This document shows positions 1 through 9,892 of a DNA stretch of 64,000 nucleotides, in pieces. Every line of letters begins with the position of its first letter. The first letter of the stretch is position 1. The DNA is taken from the NCBI GenBank assembly GCA_020831845.1, contig JAFIFV010000043.1, positions 1 to 64,000 of the forward strand, in the 5' to 3' direction. Origin of the DNA: Ectothiorhodospiraceae bacterium. GTDB taxonomy: Bacteria > Pseudomonadota > Gammaproteobacteria > Nitrococcales > Aquisalimonadaceae. The position numbers and the translations under genes were made by a program. Below the pieces are notes generated by a model. It did no database searches. It was not told the DNA's origin and saw only the letters and a list, made by a program, of their open reading frames with translations.

Positions 1-67
<67 letters not shown>

Positions 68-209
68 GGCGCCATGAAACTTCCCCCCCTCCCCGGGGGC
101 GAAAATAACCCCCCGGCCAGCCATGGCATTCTCGCAGCGAACGGCGGGCCTGCTGTGCCATTCCCTGGCCACTCATGGAGGCGGACTTGCACGCAGGCGT
201 CAGATTCGC

Positions 210-560
210 TCAGCGCTTCGCCAGTATCCACCAGCATTGCACGGGCGGATAAGATGCCAGCCCGATAGCAACTCCTATCCCTATGCCCATTCCAGCCACG
301 GCAGCGAAATCCAGGAGGCTCTGCAATTGCTGCATGCTTGCCCCGGACCACGCGGGCAGCAGGAGAGCCGCCGCTACTGCTGCGACCAGCCCGATCAGGC
401 CCGCGATAAGGGCCGGCGGGCGGACGCGCAGTCGGTCGCGGCGTGCGACGATCAATGCCAACAGCCCCAGTTCTATCGCCGCAAGCACTCCCAGTGGCAA
501 CAACCAGGGGCGGAACAGCTCAAACAGGACGGCCAGTATGCCAGCGGCGGAGAATGCCAT
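210..560 (-). CDS. Small membrane protein downstream of sulfide:quinone reductase (possibly DUF5368)
   Basis: A 116-residue protein made mostly of hydrophobic segments: about residues 5-20, 25-38, 52-70 and a glycine-rich segment near 88-105. I chose the ATG at 560 because AGGAG lies at a good distance upstream; a GTG three codons earlier would sit on top of that site. The gene begins 12 bases after the stop of the sulfide:quinone reductase gene, so the two are almost certainly co-transcribed. I recall small membrane proteins of the DUF5368 type next to such flavoproteins, but that family name is from memory and unverified. A role in anchoring or assisting sulfide oxidation is inference from position only. 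Confidence 0.65.
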   Translation of the reverse strand: MAFSAAGILAVLFELFRPWLLPLGVLAAIELGLLALIVARRDRLRVRPPALIAGLIGLVAAVAAALLLPAWSGASMQQLQSLLDFAAVAGMGIGIGVAIGLASYPPVQCWWILAKR

Positions 561-572
561 CGTTTTCACTCC

Positions 573-1931
573 TCAGATGCGACCACGCAACATCGCGTTA
601 TAGGCGGCGTGCAGCATGCGGTCCTTCATCAGCCAGGGAATCCATTGTTCTTCGTACGGGTCGATGAAACCGAATGACGGGGTCATGTTCAGCGAATAGT
701 CGAACTCCACCAGAATGCCTTTGCCACGTTCCGTGATCAGCGGACAGGATGTGTAGCCGTTGTAGCTTGCGACGGGATCGCGGTCCCGGAGAATGGAAAG
801 CAGGTTGGCCACCGCAACCGGTGTCTGCGCCTTGACACTGGCGGCGGTTTTTCCGATCGGTGTGCCGATCACGTCGCCGACGCCGAATACATTGGGGTAG
901 CGGCGGTGCTGAAGGGTATGGGGGTCGACTTCCAGCCAGCCGGAGAAGCCCCCTTCCTGCCAGGCCAACTCGCTCTCGCGGACGCTCACTGGGGCGGACA
1001 TGGGCGGCACCACGTGGATGAAGTCGTACTCCACCACACGCTCGCCTTCGGCCGTAACGAACGTGGCTTCCTGTCGCGCGGCATCAAGGCCCTTGAGTTG
1101 ATGCTCCCAATTGATCGCGATGTCCCGTTGCTCAGGAAAGTGCTGTTTCAGGAAGCTGTCGATTCCAGGCTGGGAGAAAAGGGCATTGCCGGGCTGGAAA
1201 TAGTGCAGCTCCGCCTTTCCTCGATGGCCCGCCGTGCGTAGCCCGTGTTCAGCCAGCATGGTGACCTTCAGCGGTGCGCCTGCGCACTTGATGGCACCGG
1301 GGGCTCGGGTAAACAGACCGACCCCTCCCGTTTCAGTAAACGCCCGGATGGCCCTCCAGGTCCGCTCCGCGTGGTCGGGCGTATCGTAGACACAGCCGAT
1401 ACCGTGGGAGCCAATCAGTTCAGGACTCATCCCTTCGATCGCATCGAAGTTCAACTGCAGTCCCGAGGCGACCAGCAGGAAGTCGTAGTTCACGGTCTGC
1501 CCGGTCGCCGTATGGATGCGATTGTTGTCCGGGTCGTACTCGACGACCGAGTCTCGAAGCCATTCAACGTCGCGGGGAATGAAACGGCTGTTGGTGTCCA
1601 GCACCCTGGACGCTTTCCAGGCTCCGGTTGCCACCAGGGTCAGACCCGGTTGGTAATAGTGCTCCTCACGACGATCCACAATGGTGATGCTGGCGCCGTC
1701 GAGCGCGCTCGCCAGGCGCGACGCAAGCGATAGCCCCGCGGCCCCGGCGCCCACGATGACAATGCGGGCCGGCGTGCGGAATGCCGCCGCAGGCTGTGGT
1801 GTCAGCAGGGTGCCAAAACCGGTGGCGGCGCCTGCAGTCAGGGCGGCGGCTGCGACCAGAAATCTGCGACGACCGGCGTCCATGTCAGAGGTGTCGAGTG
1901 CGGCGTGTGAATACGGATGTTCTCGTCTCAT
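573..1931 (-). CDS. sqr: Tat-exported sulfide:quinone oxidoreductase-like flavoprotein
   Basis: A 452-residue FAD-dependent disulfide oxidoreductase. The N terminus has a twin-arginine signal (RRRFL at about residues 21-25, then an alanine-rich hydrophobic stretch), followed by the dinucleotide-binding motif VGAGAAGLS. Two cysteines fit the redox pair of this family, one in IKCAGAP and one in GYTSCPL; the C-terminal FDYSLNMTPSFGF region resembles quinone-linked sulfide reductases rather than flavocytochrome c partners. No cytochrome subunit gene lies nearby, which also favours quinone as acceptor. The start at 1931 has a strong GGAGGAG site. The expected role is oxidation of sulfide at the periplasmic face of the membrane with electrons passed to quinone. 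Flavocytochrome c sulfide dehydrogenase flavoprotein is the main alternative. Confidence 0.82.
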   Translation of the reverse strand: MRREHPYSHAALDTSDMDAGRRRFLVAAAALTAGAATGFGTLLTPQPAAAFRTPARIVIVGAGAAGLSLASRLASALDGASITIVDRREEHYYQPGLTLVATGAWKASRVLDTNSRFIPRDVEWLRDSVVEYDPDNNRIHTATGQTVNYDFLLVASGLQLNFDAIEGMSPELIGSHGIGCVYDTPDHAERTWRAIRAFTETGGVGLFTRAPGAIKCAGAPLKVTMLAEHGLRTAGHRGKAELHYFQPGNALFSQPGIDSFLKQHFPEQRDIAINWEHQLKGLDAARQEATFVTAEGERVVEYDFIHVVPPMSAPVSVRESELAWQEGGFSGWLEVDPHTLQHRRYPNVFGVGDVIGTPIGKTAASVKAQTPVAVANLLSILRDRDPVASYNGYTSCPLITERGKGILVEFDYSLNMTPSFGFIDPYEEQWIPWLMKDRMLHAAYNAMLRGRI

Positions 1932-2053
1932 GGGGCTCCTCCAGCGTAACCGGAACACGATCGGCCCCGTTGCCGCTCCAGCGCGATGTAGAGATGTAGC
2001 TCGGGAAATCGGTCCTGGAGGATGTAGTAAGCCTGTATGGTGGAATTTGTTCA

Positions 2054-2097
2054 GTGACTAAGTCACAAAGTATTGAATTTTTATGAAAAAAAATTCA
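2054..2097. promoter_or_regulatory. Two perfect palindromes upstream of sqr, candidate operators
   Basis: The AT-rich spacer ahead of sqr holds GTGAC-TAA-GTCAC (2054-2066) and an inverted repeat of TGAATTTTT (2074-2082) with AAAAATTCA (2089-2097) around a 6-base loop. They lie about 120-165 bases upstream of the sqr start codon. Neither has the GC stem needed for an intrinsic terminator. A sulfide- or redox-responsive regulator binding here is inference; no regulator gene adjoins. Confidence 0.4.
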
Positions 2098-2228
2098 TAT
2101 GACGCCTGCGAAAAGGCTGCGGCGGGAGACTGCGGGAGGATGCAGCTGCCTGAAACAGCCAGGAGGGCAACTGGCAGGGGGGCGGCAGTTATTCGGATGC
2201 CGGCCCCCTGCCGGCGGATACGGCAGGA

Positions 2229-2783
2229 TCAGAAGCGGAACTGCACGTTAACCGACGCCATGTCCAGATCCGTGTCGTCCAGCGAATAGCGCTCGTACTC
2301 CAGCCGCAGGTCGACGTTGTCGGTCATGGCGAAGCGGGCACCGCCACCAAAGAAGAAATCGTTGCCATCATCGCTCCTGCTCAGCGATCCCACTGAACGC
2401 TCGCGGTCCCAGAACAGCTGACCGACCTTGGCGTAGGGGGCGAAGTACGGAGTGATGGGCAGGGCCGCGATGGCGGCGATCGTCCAACCGTCGGCCTCCA
2501 TGTCGCGGTTGCCTTCGCTGGTGCTGCCGAAGTCGACGTAACCGGCTTCGAGCGCGAAGATCCGGTTCACCTCGAAACCGGCGAAGCCACGCCAGGAGAA
2601 GCGGTCATCCTTCAGGCTTTCGTCTTCATCCAGGAAATTATCGTCGTTCAGGCGATAGTAACCGATACCGCCGCCGAGGTAGGCGCGCACATCGGCCGTG
2701 TTCGAGGACTGGGCCGAAGCACCCAGCGGGATCATCAGGACCAGACCAGAGGCGAATACAGGTGCCAGTATGAGCTTTTTCAT
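2229..2783 (-). CDS. Outer-membrane beta-barrel protein (porin/Opa-like fold)
   Basis: A 184-residue protein with a cleavable signal peptide (KKLILAPVFASGLVLMIP, ending near GASA) followed by alternating amphipathic strands such as YLGGGIGYYRL, FSWRGFAGFEV and DLRLEYERYSL, and a final strand ending VNVQFRF with a C-terminal phenylalanine typical of BAM-inserted barrels. The start at 2783 is supported by AGGGAGA upstream; the longer reading frame would put residues ahead of the signal peptide. The likely form is an eight-stranded barrel like those annotated porin family protein. Substrate unknown. The gene stands alone. Confidence 0.8.
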   Translation of the reverse strand: MKKLILAPVFASGLVLMIPLGASAQSSNTADVRAYLGGGIGYYRLNDDNFLDEDESLKDDRFSWRGFAGFEVNRIFALEAGYVDFGSTSEGNRDMEADGWTIAAIAALPITPYFAPYAKVGQLFWDRERSVGSLSRSDDGNDFFFGGGARFAMTDNVDLRLEYERYSLDDTDLDMASVNVQFRF

Positions 2784-3258
2784 CCTTGGATCTCCCTGTT
2801 CAAAGTTGTTTGGTATCTCGCTAACCTTAATTACCGTTAGACGGCTTTCCCGTTGCGTTGCATGGAGAAGCAGGCCCCATTGCAAGCGAATTTGCGAGAA
2901 TCACCGGGGAGATAAATGCAGAATCAATGCCATTAATTGCAAGGCGTTGTTTTTGTTTGGAGCCGTCTGTTTGCGGCGACACTTTATAGTGACAATCTGG
3001 CACTGAGAGCGGTGGCGGTGTCGCTTGAAAGACACAGGGCTATGGCCGAGCATCGGGCATACCGAGGCGTCCATGCCAGTCGTTCCCGGGCGAGGGGGCG
3101 GGAATAGATCAGCGCTTCCTTCATGAGTTGTTGCGTTCATTCTCTTTGAATATATTGCTGGCAAGGATGGCTCCAAAATCCATCGAAGAACATCGACATT
3201 CCCCGCTTCGCGGAGCTGTATAAATGGTTACAATTTTCCCGATCGGAAGAGGTGATGT
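2784..3258. other. Intergenic region, no gene seen
   Basis: A 475-base spacer between the divergently transcribed barrel gene and the dehydrogenase pseudogene. It is more AT-rich than its surroundings and must hold promoters for both directions, but I could not assign convincing -35/-10 boxes. No open frame in it has coding character, and no tRNA-like fold was seen. Confidence 0.6.
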
Positions 3259-3868
3259 GTGACAGATAAAACCAGGAATGAACAGGATCTGTTCGATGAT
3301 GCGCGGTCCCGATTGATCGACATTTTCAAGCGGCTGGACGTGCATCCCGATGCGCGTGAACGCCTTTCGCAGCCAGAGTTGCCCTTGCAGGTGAGCATTC
3401 CCGTGCGCATGGATGATGGTTCGTTGCGGGTCTTACCGGGCTGGCGGGTGCAGTACGACAACACGCTGGGGCCGGCCAAGGGCGGTATCCGGTTCCATCA
3501 AGCGGTCAACCAGGAGGAGGTCACCACCCTCAGCTTCTGAATGGCGGTGAAATGCGCAGTGGTCGGCCTGCCCTTTGGCGGACGCAAGGCTATCCAAGCG
3601 GAAGATCCCCGTCCTCCCCGACGTGCTGGCCAACACCGGGGGCGTCATCGTCAGCTACGGGGAATGGATCCAGAACCGTGTCGGCAACTACTGGGACGAG
3701 GACACGGTGAACGGTCGCCTGGCCGAGCGTCTGGACCACGAGGCCAGGCTGGTCATGGACCGCGCCGAGGAAGAAAAGGTCAGTTACCGTACGGCGGCCT
3801 ATCTCCATGGCGTCGAGCGGATCGCCGAGGCCATCCGCAAGTGGGGGAACATGCACGACAACAAGTAA
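3259..3868 (+). pseudogene. Glutamate/leucine/phenylalanine dehydrogenase remnant
   Basis: The N-terminal part (from a GTG start with GAAGAGG upstream) reads cleanly as a Glu/Leu/Phe/Val dehydrogenase, including GWRVQYDNTLGPAKGGIRFH. At 3538-3540 TGA replaces the tryptophan codon expected in TLSFWMAVKC. The frame then continues with MAVKCAVVGLPFGG up to about 3580. At that point the substrate and NAD domains are missing and the frame changes into the C-terminal part, KIPVLPDVLANTGG and VSYGEWIQNRVGNYW, ending at 3868. About 110 N-terminal and 95 C-terminal codons remain of a family usually near 420 residues, so some 200 residues are gone. The joint has short repeat character (GGCGGACGCAAGG), which suggests deletion between similar sequences. 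Function is lost. Confidence 0.9.
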
Positions 3869-3943
3869 TACCAGGCACGCTTGGGCCAGGGCCGTCTGCC
3901 TTCATTCTCCAAGGCCGGGTCAGGCGGAACGCCCGGGAATTGA

Positions 3944-4819
3944 TCAGTGTTTCCCTAGCCTGCCGGCGAGGAAATCGACCAGCATGCGGATTCTCGGGGA
4001 GAGATGACGACTCTGGGGGTAGAGCGCCCAGATGCCCTCCTCGGGCTCGCGGAATTGCGACAGCACCTCTATCAGGCGGCCATCACCCAGGTGGGGGGCG
4101 ACATAATAGTTGGGCAGCTGTACCAGGCCGATGCTCTTCAAGGCGGCGTCCAGCAGGCTGTTGCCGCTATTGCTGGTGATACTTCCGTGGACGCGAATTG
4201 TGCGTTCCCGTCCTTCCTCCTGGAATCGCCAGTAAGGATGGTTGCCTAGCAGGCAGTTGTGGCGGCCGAGCTCCGATAACGAATGCGGCGTGCCGTGACT
4301 GTCCAGGTAGGACGGCGAAGCGCAGACATGCTGGGTGCGGCTGGCCAGACGTTTTGCGATCATGCTGGAGCTAGCCAGCCGGCCCAGCCGAATGGCCAGG
4401 TCGTAGCCCCCTTCCACCAGGTCTACCTGCTGGTTGGTGAGTTCGGCGATCACCGTCACCTGGGGATGGAGCAGCATGAACTCGTGCACCAGCGGCAGGA
4501 TATAGGTTTCGCCGTAGGTAACCGGTGCGGTCAGCTTGATCTGCCCGCGGGGCGTGTTCTTCAGGTTGCCGATGGCCTGGTCGGCCTCTTCCAGTCCGCT
4601 CAGTACCTGCCGGCAGTGCCGGTAGTACAGCTCCCCTTCCGCAGTCATGGACACCTTTCTGGTGGTGCGGTAGAGCAGGCGGGTATCCAGCCGGCGTTCC
4701 AGCGCCTGTAACTGACGGCTTACATGCGCGACCGAGACATCCAGACGTCGAGCGGCGCTGGTGAAGCTCCCGCAGTCCACCACGGCCACGAACTCTGAAA
4801 TGCCTTCCCATGCCGGCAT
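3944..4819 (-). CDS. LysR-family transcriptional regulator
   Basis: A 291-residue LysR protein. Residues about 5-64 form the winged helix-turn-helix (FVAVVDCGSFTSAARRLDVS, then HVSRQLQALERRLDTRLLYRTTR), followed by the periplasmic-binding-protein-like effector domain, with a typical C-terminal YPQSRHLSPRIRMLVDFLA segment of the CrgA-like group. It is transcribed away from the glutathione-dependent formaldehyde dehydrogenase gene across a 194-base gap, an arrangement in which LysR proteins often control the divergent gene. That the target is adhC-fghA is inference from position. The effector is unknown. Confidence 0.88.
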   Translation of the reverse strand: MPAWEGISEFVAVVDCGSFTSAARRLDVSVAHVSRQLQALERRLDTRLLYRTTRKVSMTAEGELYYRHCRQVLSGLEEADQAIGNLKNTPRGQIKLTAPVTYGETYILPLVHEFMLLHPQVTVIAELTNQQVDLVEGGYDLAIRLGRLASSSMIAKRLASRTQHVCASPSYLDSHGTPHSLSELGRHNCLLGNHPYWRFQEEGRERTIRVHGSITSNSGNSLLDAALKSIGLVQLPNYYVAPHLGDGRLIEVLSQFREPEEGIWALYPQSRHLSPRIRMLVDFLAGRLGKH

Positions 4820-4858
4820 TGTTACTGTCCTGTAAAACTGATTTGCAGATAGACGAGC

Positions 4859-6144
<1,286 letters not shown>

Positions 6145-6203
6145 TTCGAGTGCCTCGCGTAGCAGCGCCGGGCATGGTGCTGCCTCCGATGGGAGATACC
6201 GAC

Positions 6204-7052
6204 ATGACGCTAGAAAACACCAGTGCCAACAAGTGCTTCGGGGGCTGGCACAAGCAGTATACGCATCAGTCCGGAGCGCTGAATTGCAGCATGCGTTTCG
6301 CGGTCTACCTGCCGCCGCAGGCCAGCAGCGGCAGTCGTGTCCCGGTGCTGTACTGGCTGTCCGGGCTGACCTGCACCGACGAGAATTTCATGCAGAAGGC
6401 CGGCGCGATGCGGGTAGCTGCGGAGCTGGGGCTGGCCATCGTCGCGCCGGACACCAGTCCCCGCGGCGATGATGTTCCGGATGACCCCGACGGCCAGTAC
6501 GACTTCGGCCTGGGGGCGGGTTTCTATGTGAATGCGACCCAGGCGCCGTGGAATCGGCATTATCACATGTACGACTACGTGGTTCGGGAGTTGCCGGAGC
6601 TGGTGGAGGAACACTTTCCGGTGACGTCCCAGCGCGCTATCAGCGGCCATTCCATGGGAGGGCACGGGGCGTTGGTGATCGCCCTGCGCAATGCCGAGCG
6701 GTACCGCTCGGTGTCCGCATTCAGTCCCATCAGCAACCCCATGAATTGCCCCTGGGGGCGGAAGGCGTTCACCGGCTATCTTGGCGATGACGAGTGGCAA
6801 TGGGGGCAGTACGACGCTTCAGAGCTGATGAAGGCCTGTAAACCGGAACAGGCCTTGCCGGCGCTGGTGGATCAGGGCGACAAGGATGGCTTCCTGGCGG
6901 AGCAGCTCAAACCGGAGGTGCTGGCCGCAGCCGCGAAGAAAAGCGCGTATCCGCTCACTCTGCGCATGCAACCGGGCTACGATCACAGCTATTACTTCAT
7001 CGCCACCTTCATCGCCGACCATCTGCGCTTTCACGCCACGCATCTCAAGTGA
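6204..7052 (+). CDS. fghA: S-formylglutathione hydrolase
   Basis: A 282-residue esterase-D-type alpha/beta hydrolase that cleaves S-formylglutathione to formate and glutathione, the second step of formaldehyde detoxification. The nucleophile elbow is GHSMGGHGA; the catalytic histidine is in [12 protein letters not shown]; the early segment [14 protein letters not shown] is a family hallmark. The ATG at 6204 has GGGAG eight bases upstream and gives the standard N terminus. It follows adhC in the same direction and is presumably in one operon with it. Formate dehydrogenase genes that would complete the pathway are not in the window. Confidence 0.95.
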   Translation: MTLENTSANKCFGGWHKQYTHQSGALNCSMRFAVYLPPQASSGSRVPVLYWLSGLTCTDENFMQKAGAMRVAAELGLAIVAPDTSPRGDDVPDDPDGQYDFGLGAGFYVNATQAPWNRHYHMYDYVVRELPELVEEHFPVTSQRAISGHSMGGHGALVIALRNAERYRSVSAFSPISNPMNCPWGRKAFTGYLGDDEWQWGQYDASELMKACKPEQALPALVDQGDKDGFLAEQLKPEVLAAAAKKSAYPLTLRMQPGYDHSYYFIATFIADHLRFHATHLK

Positions 7053-7076
7053 TGCGTGGCCTCGCGCGGCCGCGTG

Positions 7077-7589
7077 ATGACAGCGTCCAGCCTGATACTG
7101 ATTGGCATGCCGGCGTCCGGCAAGACCACCATCGGGCGGCGGCTCGCCGGGCGCCTGGGGTATGCATTCATAGACACCGACCGGCTGCTTGAGCAGGAGA
7201 CCGGGCTCACCCTGCCCGCCCTCATGCAGCAGGCGGGACTGGTCGGTTTTCGTCAGGCGGAGGAGCGAACGCTGCTGGCGGTACGCGCCGATCGGGCCGT
7301 GATCGCGACCGGCGGCTCCGCCGTCTACAGCGAACCCGGCATGGCGGCGCTGTCCCGGCTGGGACCGCGCATCTTCCTGCACTGCCCACTGGAAGCGCTG
7401 GCCGCCCGCGTCGGCGATCCGGCGGCCCGCGGCATGCTGATCGCGCCCGGGCAATCCTTCGACGCGCTGTTCCAGGAGCGCCTCCCGCTGTACCGGCGAC
7501 ACGCCGACATCGAGATAGCCACGGCCGGCCTCGGCCCGGAAGAAGTGACCGACAGCATACTTCGCCGCCTGCCCGACGGGCCGGGGTGA
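7077..7589 (+). CDS. Shikimate kinase-like P-loop kinase
   Basis: A 170-residue protein with Walker A GMPASGKTTIG near the N terminus, the FIDTD motif that binds shikimate and magnesium, and the GGSAVY motif in the place of the family's GGG. Length and order fit shikimate kinase. It follows fghA by 24 bases. The main aroK of gammaproteobacteria normally sits with aroB, so this is probably a second, AroL-like or functionally shifted kinase; its LLEQETGLTLPALMQQ segment replaces the usual I-E-xx-G loop only loosely. Substrate is therefore less certain than fold. Confidence 0.75.
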   Translation: MTASSLILIGMPASGKTTIGRRLAGRLGYAFIDTDRLLEQETGLTLPALMQQAGLVGFRQAEERTLLAVRADRAVIATGGSAVYSEPGMAALSRLGPRIFLHCPLEALAARVGDPAARGMLIAPGQSFDALFQERLPLYRRHADIEIATAGLGPEEVTDSILRRLPDGPG

Positions 7590-7700
7590 GGTCGGGCGAC
7601 ATGAGGCCGAAGCCTGCAACACGCATGTACTACCCTGTAAAGAAATGCTGAGCCATCTTCGAGCCCCTGCCAGGGCACGAACGAAAGCAAGGAGTTATCC

Positions 7701-7952
7701 ATGCCCACCTGGAAATGCAGGCTGGACGACGCATCGCTGGCGCGGTTTCGGGAAGAGCTTCAGTTACCGCATATTGCCAATGAGGTTCTTGTGCCTGGCG
7801 AGGACGATCTTCCCAGAAGCCACGTGCGTCAGGTCGCCGTGGACAGTTTCCTCGTGCTCGCCCGTCAGGAGAATCCCCATCTGGAACGGCACCGCCTTTA
7901 CGCATTGATGAAGGAACTGCGGATCGAGTGCGAGCCCGTCGCTGGGCGTTGA
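7701..7952 (+). CDS. Hypothetical 83-residue protein
   Basis: A short soluble protein, MPTWKCRLDDASLARF at the start, without signal peptide or membrane segment. The start is well supported by AAGGAG seven bases upstream. It is followed 10 bases later by a polytopic membrane protein gene, so the two are probably co-transcribed. I do not recognise a family; alternating charged and hydrophobic residues suggest a small alpha/beta fold. Confidence 0.65.
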   Translation: MPTWKCRLDDASLARFREELQLPHIANEVLVPGEDDLPRSHVRQVAVDSFLVLARQENPHLERHRLYALMKELRIECEPVAGR

Positions 7953-7962
7953 GGCGGGGCGT

Positions 7963-8592
7963 ATGCGCACCGAGGCGGTAACCGGGTGCCAGGGCGCCGC
8001 GCCGCGTGGCGTGGCGCTGGGGTTCACCGCCTGGATGCTGTTCTGGGTGCCGGTGATTCTCTGGGCCTACGGGGCGGCCAATTTCCTCTGGCTGTGCAAC
8101 GTCGCCCAGTTCATCATCCTGTACGTGGTCTGGCGGGGTAACAGGCTGTTGCTGTCCAGCCAGGCCGGTACGGTGGTACTGGTGGGTGTGGTCTGGACGG
8201 CGGACTTTCTGCTCGGCGTGGTTTCCGGTGGTGACTGGGCCGCTTTCACAAACTATATGTTCAACCCGGACAATCCCTTGCTGGCCCGGGCCACCTCCCT
8301 CTACCACATCGGCCTTCCGGTCCTGATGATCTGGCTGCTGTTGCGCATGGGCTATGATCGCCGCGGCCCCTGGCTGCAGACGGCACTGGGCACGGCTGTC
8401 GTGGCCACATCGTGGCTGTTTGCGGATCCGGAGCGCAACCTCAACTGGACGGTTTCCCCGTTCGGGCTGGAACAGGTCTGGTTACCCGAGCCCGTCTTTA
8501 TCGTTGCCTTGCTGGTTGCCTATCCTCTGCTGCTCTACTGGCCCGGACATGGGCTGGTGCTGCTGTTGTTGCGCCTGTTCGGGAAGCGCTGA
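7963..8592 (+). CDS. Polytopic membrane protein of unknown function
   Basis: A 209-residue protein with about six hydrophobic segments (near residues 18-40, 42-58, 68-86, 105-122, 134-150 and 177-203). Tryptophans and aromatic residues flank the segments, as is usual for inner-membrane proteins. It carries the conserved-looking segment ADPERNLNW in a loop. I recall similar proteins annotated only as membrane-associated protein. Nothing in the neighbourhood gives a function. Confidence 0.7.
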   Translation: MRTEAVTGCQGAAPRGVALGFTAWMLFWVPVILWAYGAANFLWLCNVAQFIILYVVWRGNRLLLSSQAGTVVLVGVVWTADFLLGVVSGGDWAAFTNYMFNPDNPLLARATSLYHIGLPVLMIWLLLRMGYDRRGPWLQTALGTAVVATSWLFADPERNLNWTVSPFGLEQVWLPEPVFIVALLVAYPLLLYWPGHGLVLLLLRLFGKR

Positions 8593-8816
8593 TCGCTGAT
8601 GTCCACGTGCTATGCGCACTCATTTGGTGCGCTCCGGTGCGCGTGGCCGGATCCAAGTCGTTGAATAGACGGCCCTCCGTTCCAAGGCACGTGGTTTGCA
8701 TCAAGGTTGACGCGGGCCCAAAACCGCCCGTCCCGGCGGGAGCCAGGGCAAACCCCTTGCGTTTCCCGGCCATCTTGACAGCTGCCGGCCAAAAGCCGGT
8801 TGATGGAGAGCGACTG

Positions 8817-9491
8817 ATGCATCGCCTGCCCTCATCGACGGCCCGTCGTGGTCGCGTGCCGCGCCTGCGGACGCTGATGTTTCCCGGTGAACGGTTGCAA
8901 CGCGGCTCGCTCTGGCTGGCTGCGCTGATAGAAGGTTGTCTGCTGGTTGCGGTGGGCCTGGTTGTCATCCAGGCCTCCGGCCTGCTGATCAGCGGGATGG
9001 CCGGCTTCGCGCTGATTCTCGAACGGGCAACGGGGCTCAGCTTCGGTTTGCTGTTCGTGCTGGCCAATGCGCCATTCTACCTGCTGGCACTTGCCGGCCT
9101 GGGTTGGCGTTTCACGGCCGGGACCATCGCCGCGGTCACCCTGCTCGGGCTGTTGACCGATCTGCTGTCCGCCAGCCTGCAGCTTACCGTCAGCCACCCG
9201 GCAATCGGCGCTGTCATCGGCGGTGGTTTGCTCGGCTTCGGCATGGTGATTCTGATTCGGGCAGGGGCCTCGCTGGGCGGCGTCAACATCCTCGCCGTGT
9301 TCCTGGAGCGCCGATGGGGCATCCACCCGGGGCGTACTGTCTTCACCGCCGATGTGTTCATCATGCTCGGAGGGCTCGCCGTGTTCAGCCCGCTGGCGGT
9401 GATCACCTCCATGGCGGCCATCGCCACCCTAAGCTACGTGCTGGGCCGTTACCACCGCCGACCGGCCATCGAGCGGCACCGGCCCCGATGA
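8817..9491 (+). CDS. YitT-family inner-membrane protein
   Basis: A 224-residue protein with about five transmembrane segments and the glycine-rich GGGLLGFGMVILIRAG and ASLGGVNILAV motifs typical of YitT/YqfU proteins. It has the short proteobacterial form, without the cytoplasmic DUF2179 domain that many Firmicutes members carry. The ATG at 8817 has GGAGAG upstream; the frame is open further up but that stretch lacks coding character. Transport function is presumed for the family but substrate is unknown. The spacer from 8593 to 8816 holds nothing I can assign. Confidence 0.78.
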   Translation: MHRLPSSTARRGRVPRLRTLMFPGERLQRGSLWLAALIEGCLLVAVGLVVIQASGLLISGMAGFALILERATGLSFGLLFVLANAPFYLLALAGLGWRFTAGTIAAVTLLGLLTDLLSASLQLTVSHPAIGAVIGGGLLGFGMVILIRAGASLGGVNILAVFLERRWGIHPGRTVFTADVFIMLGGLAVFSPLAVITSMAAIATLSYVLGRYHRRPAIERHRPR

Positions 9492-9554
9492 TGACTTGCA
9501 GCCTGCCTTGTTGCCGGGTCCAATGGAATGACGATGGGTAAGGGAGGACAGACC

Positions 9555-9890
9555 ATGGCTATCAGCAAGACGTCGGGTGCAGGCATCGCTCTGCTCGTGG
9601 CACTGTTCGTGCCGGGCGCCATGGCGTCCGAGCGCCAGACAAGCCCGGCAGAGGAACGAACGTCCACGGAAGCCGAGGAGCGCACGACCACCGAGGCGGA
9701 AGAGCGGGATACCAGCCCCGCCGAGCAGCGGCAGTCACGTGCTGCCGAGGAGCGGGAAACTGGCGAGGTGTACGAGCGGGACGAGGGGCGCGACCGCGAC
9801 GACGAGGTGGATGCCCGGCAGGTGCCGCCCGCCCGTGCGGGTACGCCGGAGGGGGGCGAGCACGGCGGCGCCCCCACCCCGCCGCAGTAG
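9555..9890 (+). CDS. Exported octapeptide-repeat protein, highly charged
   Basis: A 111-residue protein with a signal peptide (hydrophobic GAGIALLVALFVPGAMA, cleavage expected after AMA) followed by six consecutive eight-residue repeats with consensus x-T/S-x-x-A-E-E-R, such as TSTEAEER, TTTEAEER and QSRAAEER, drifting into ETGEVYER. The rest is acidic and proline/glycine rich and probably disordered. The start at 9555 has GGGAGG upstream. I do not know the family. The repeats would form a charged helix or an extended rod in the periplasm. The stop lies only two bases from the end of the convergent pfpI gene. Confidence 0.7.
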   Translation: MAISKTSGAGIALLVALFVPGAMASERQTSPAEERTSTEAEERTTTEAEERDTSPAEQRQSRAAEERETGEVYERDEGRDRDDEVDARQVPPARAGTPEGGEHGGAPTPPQ

Positions 9891-9892
9891 GC

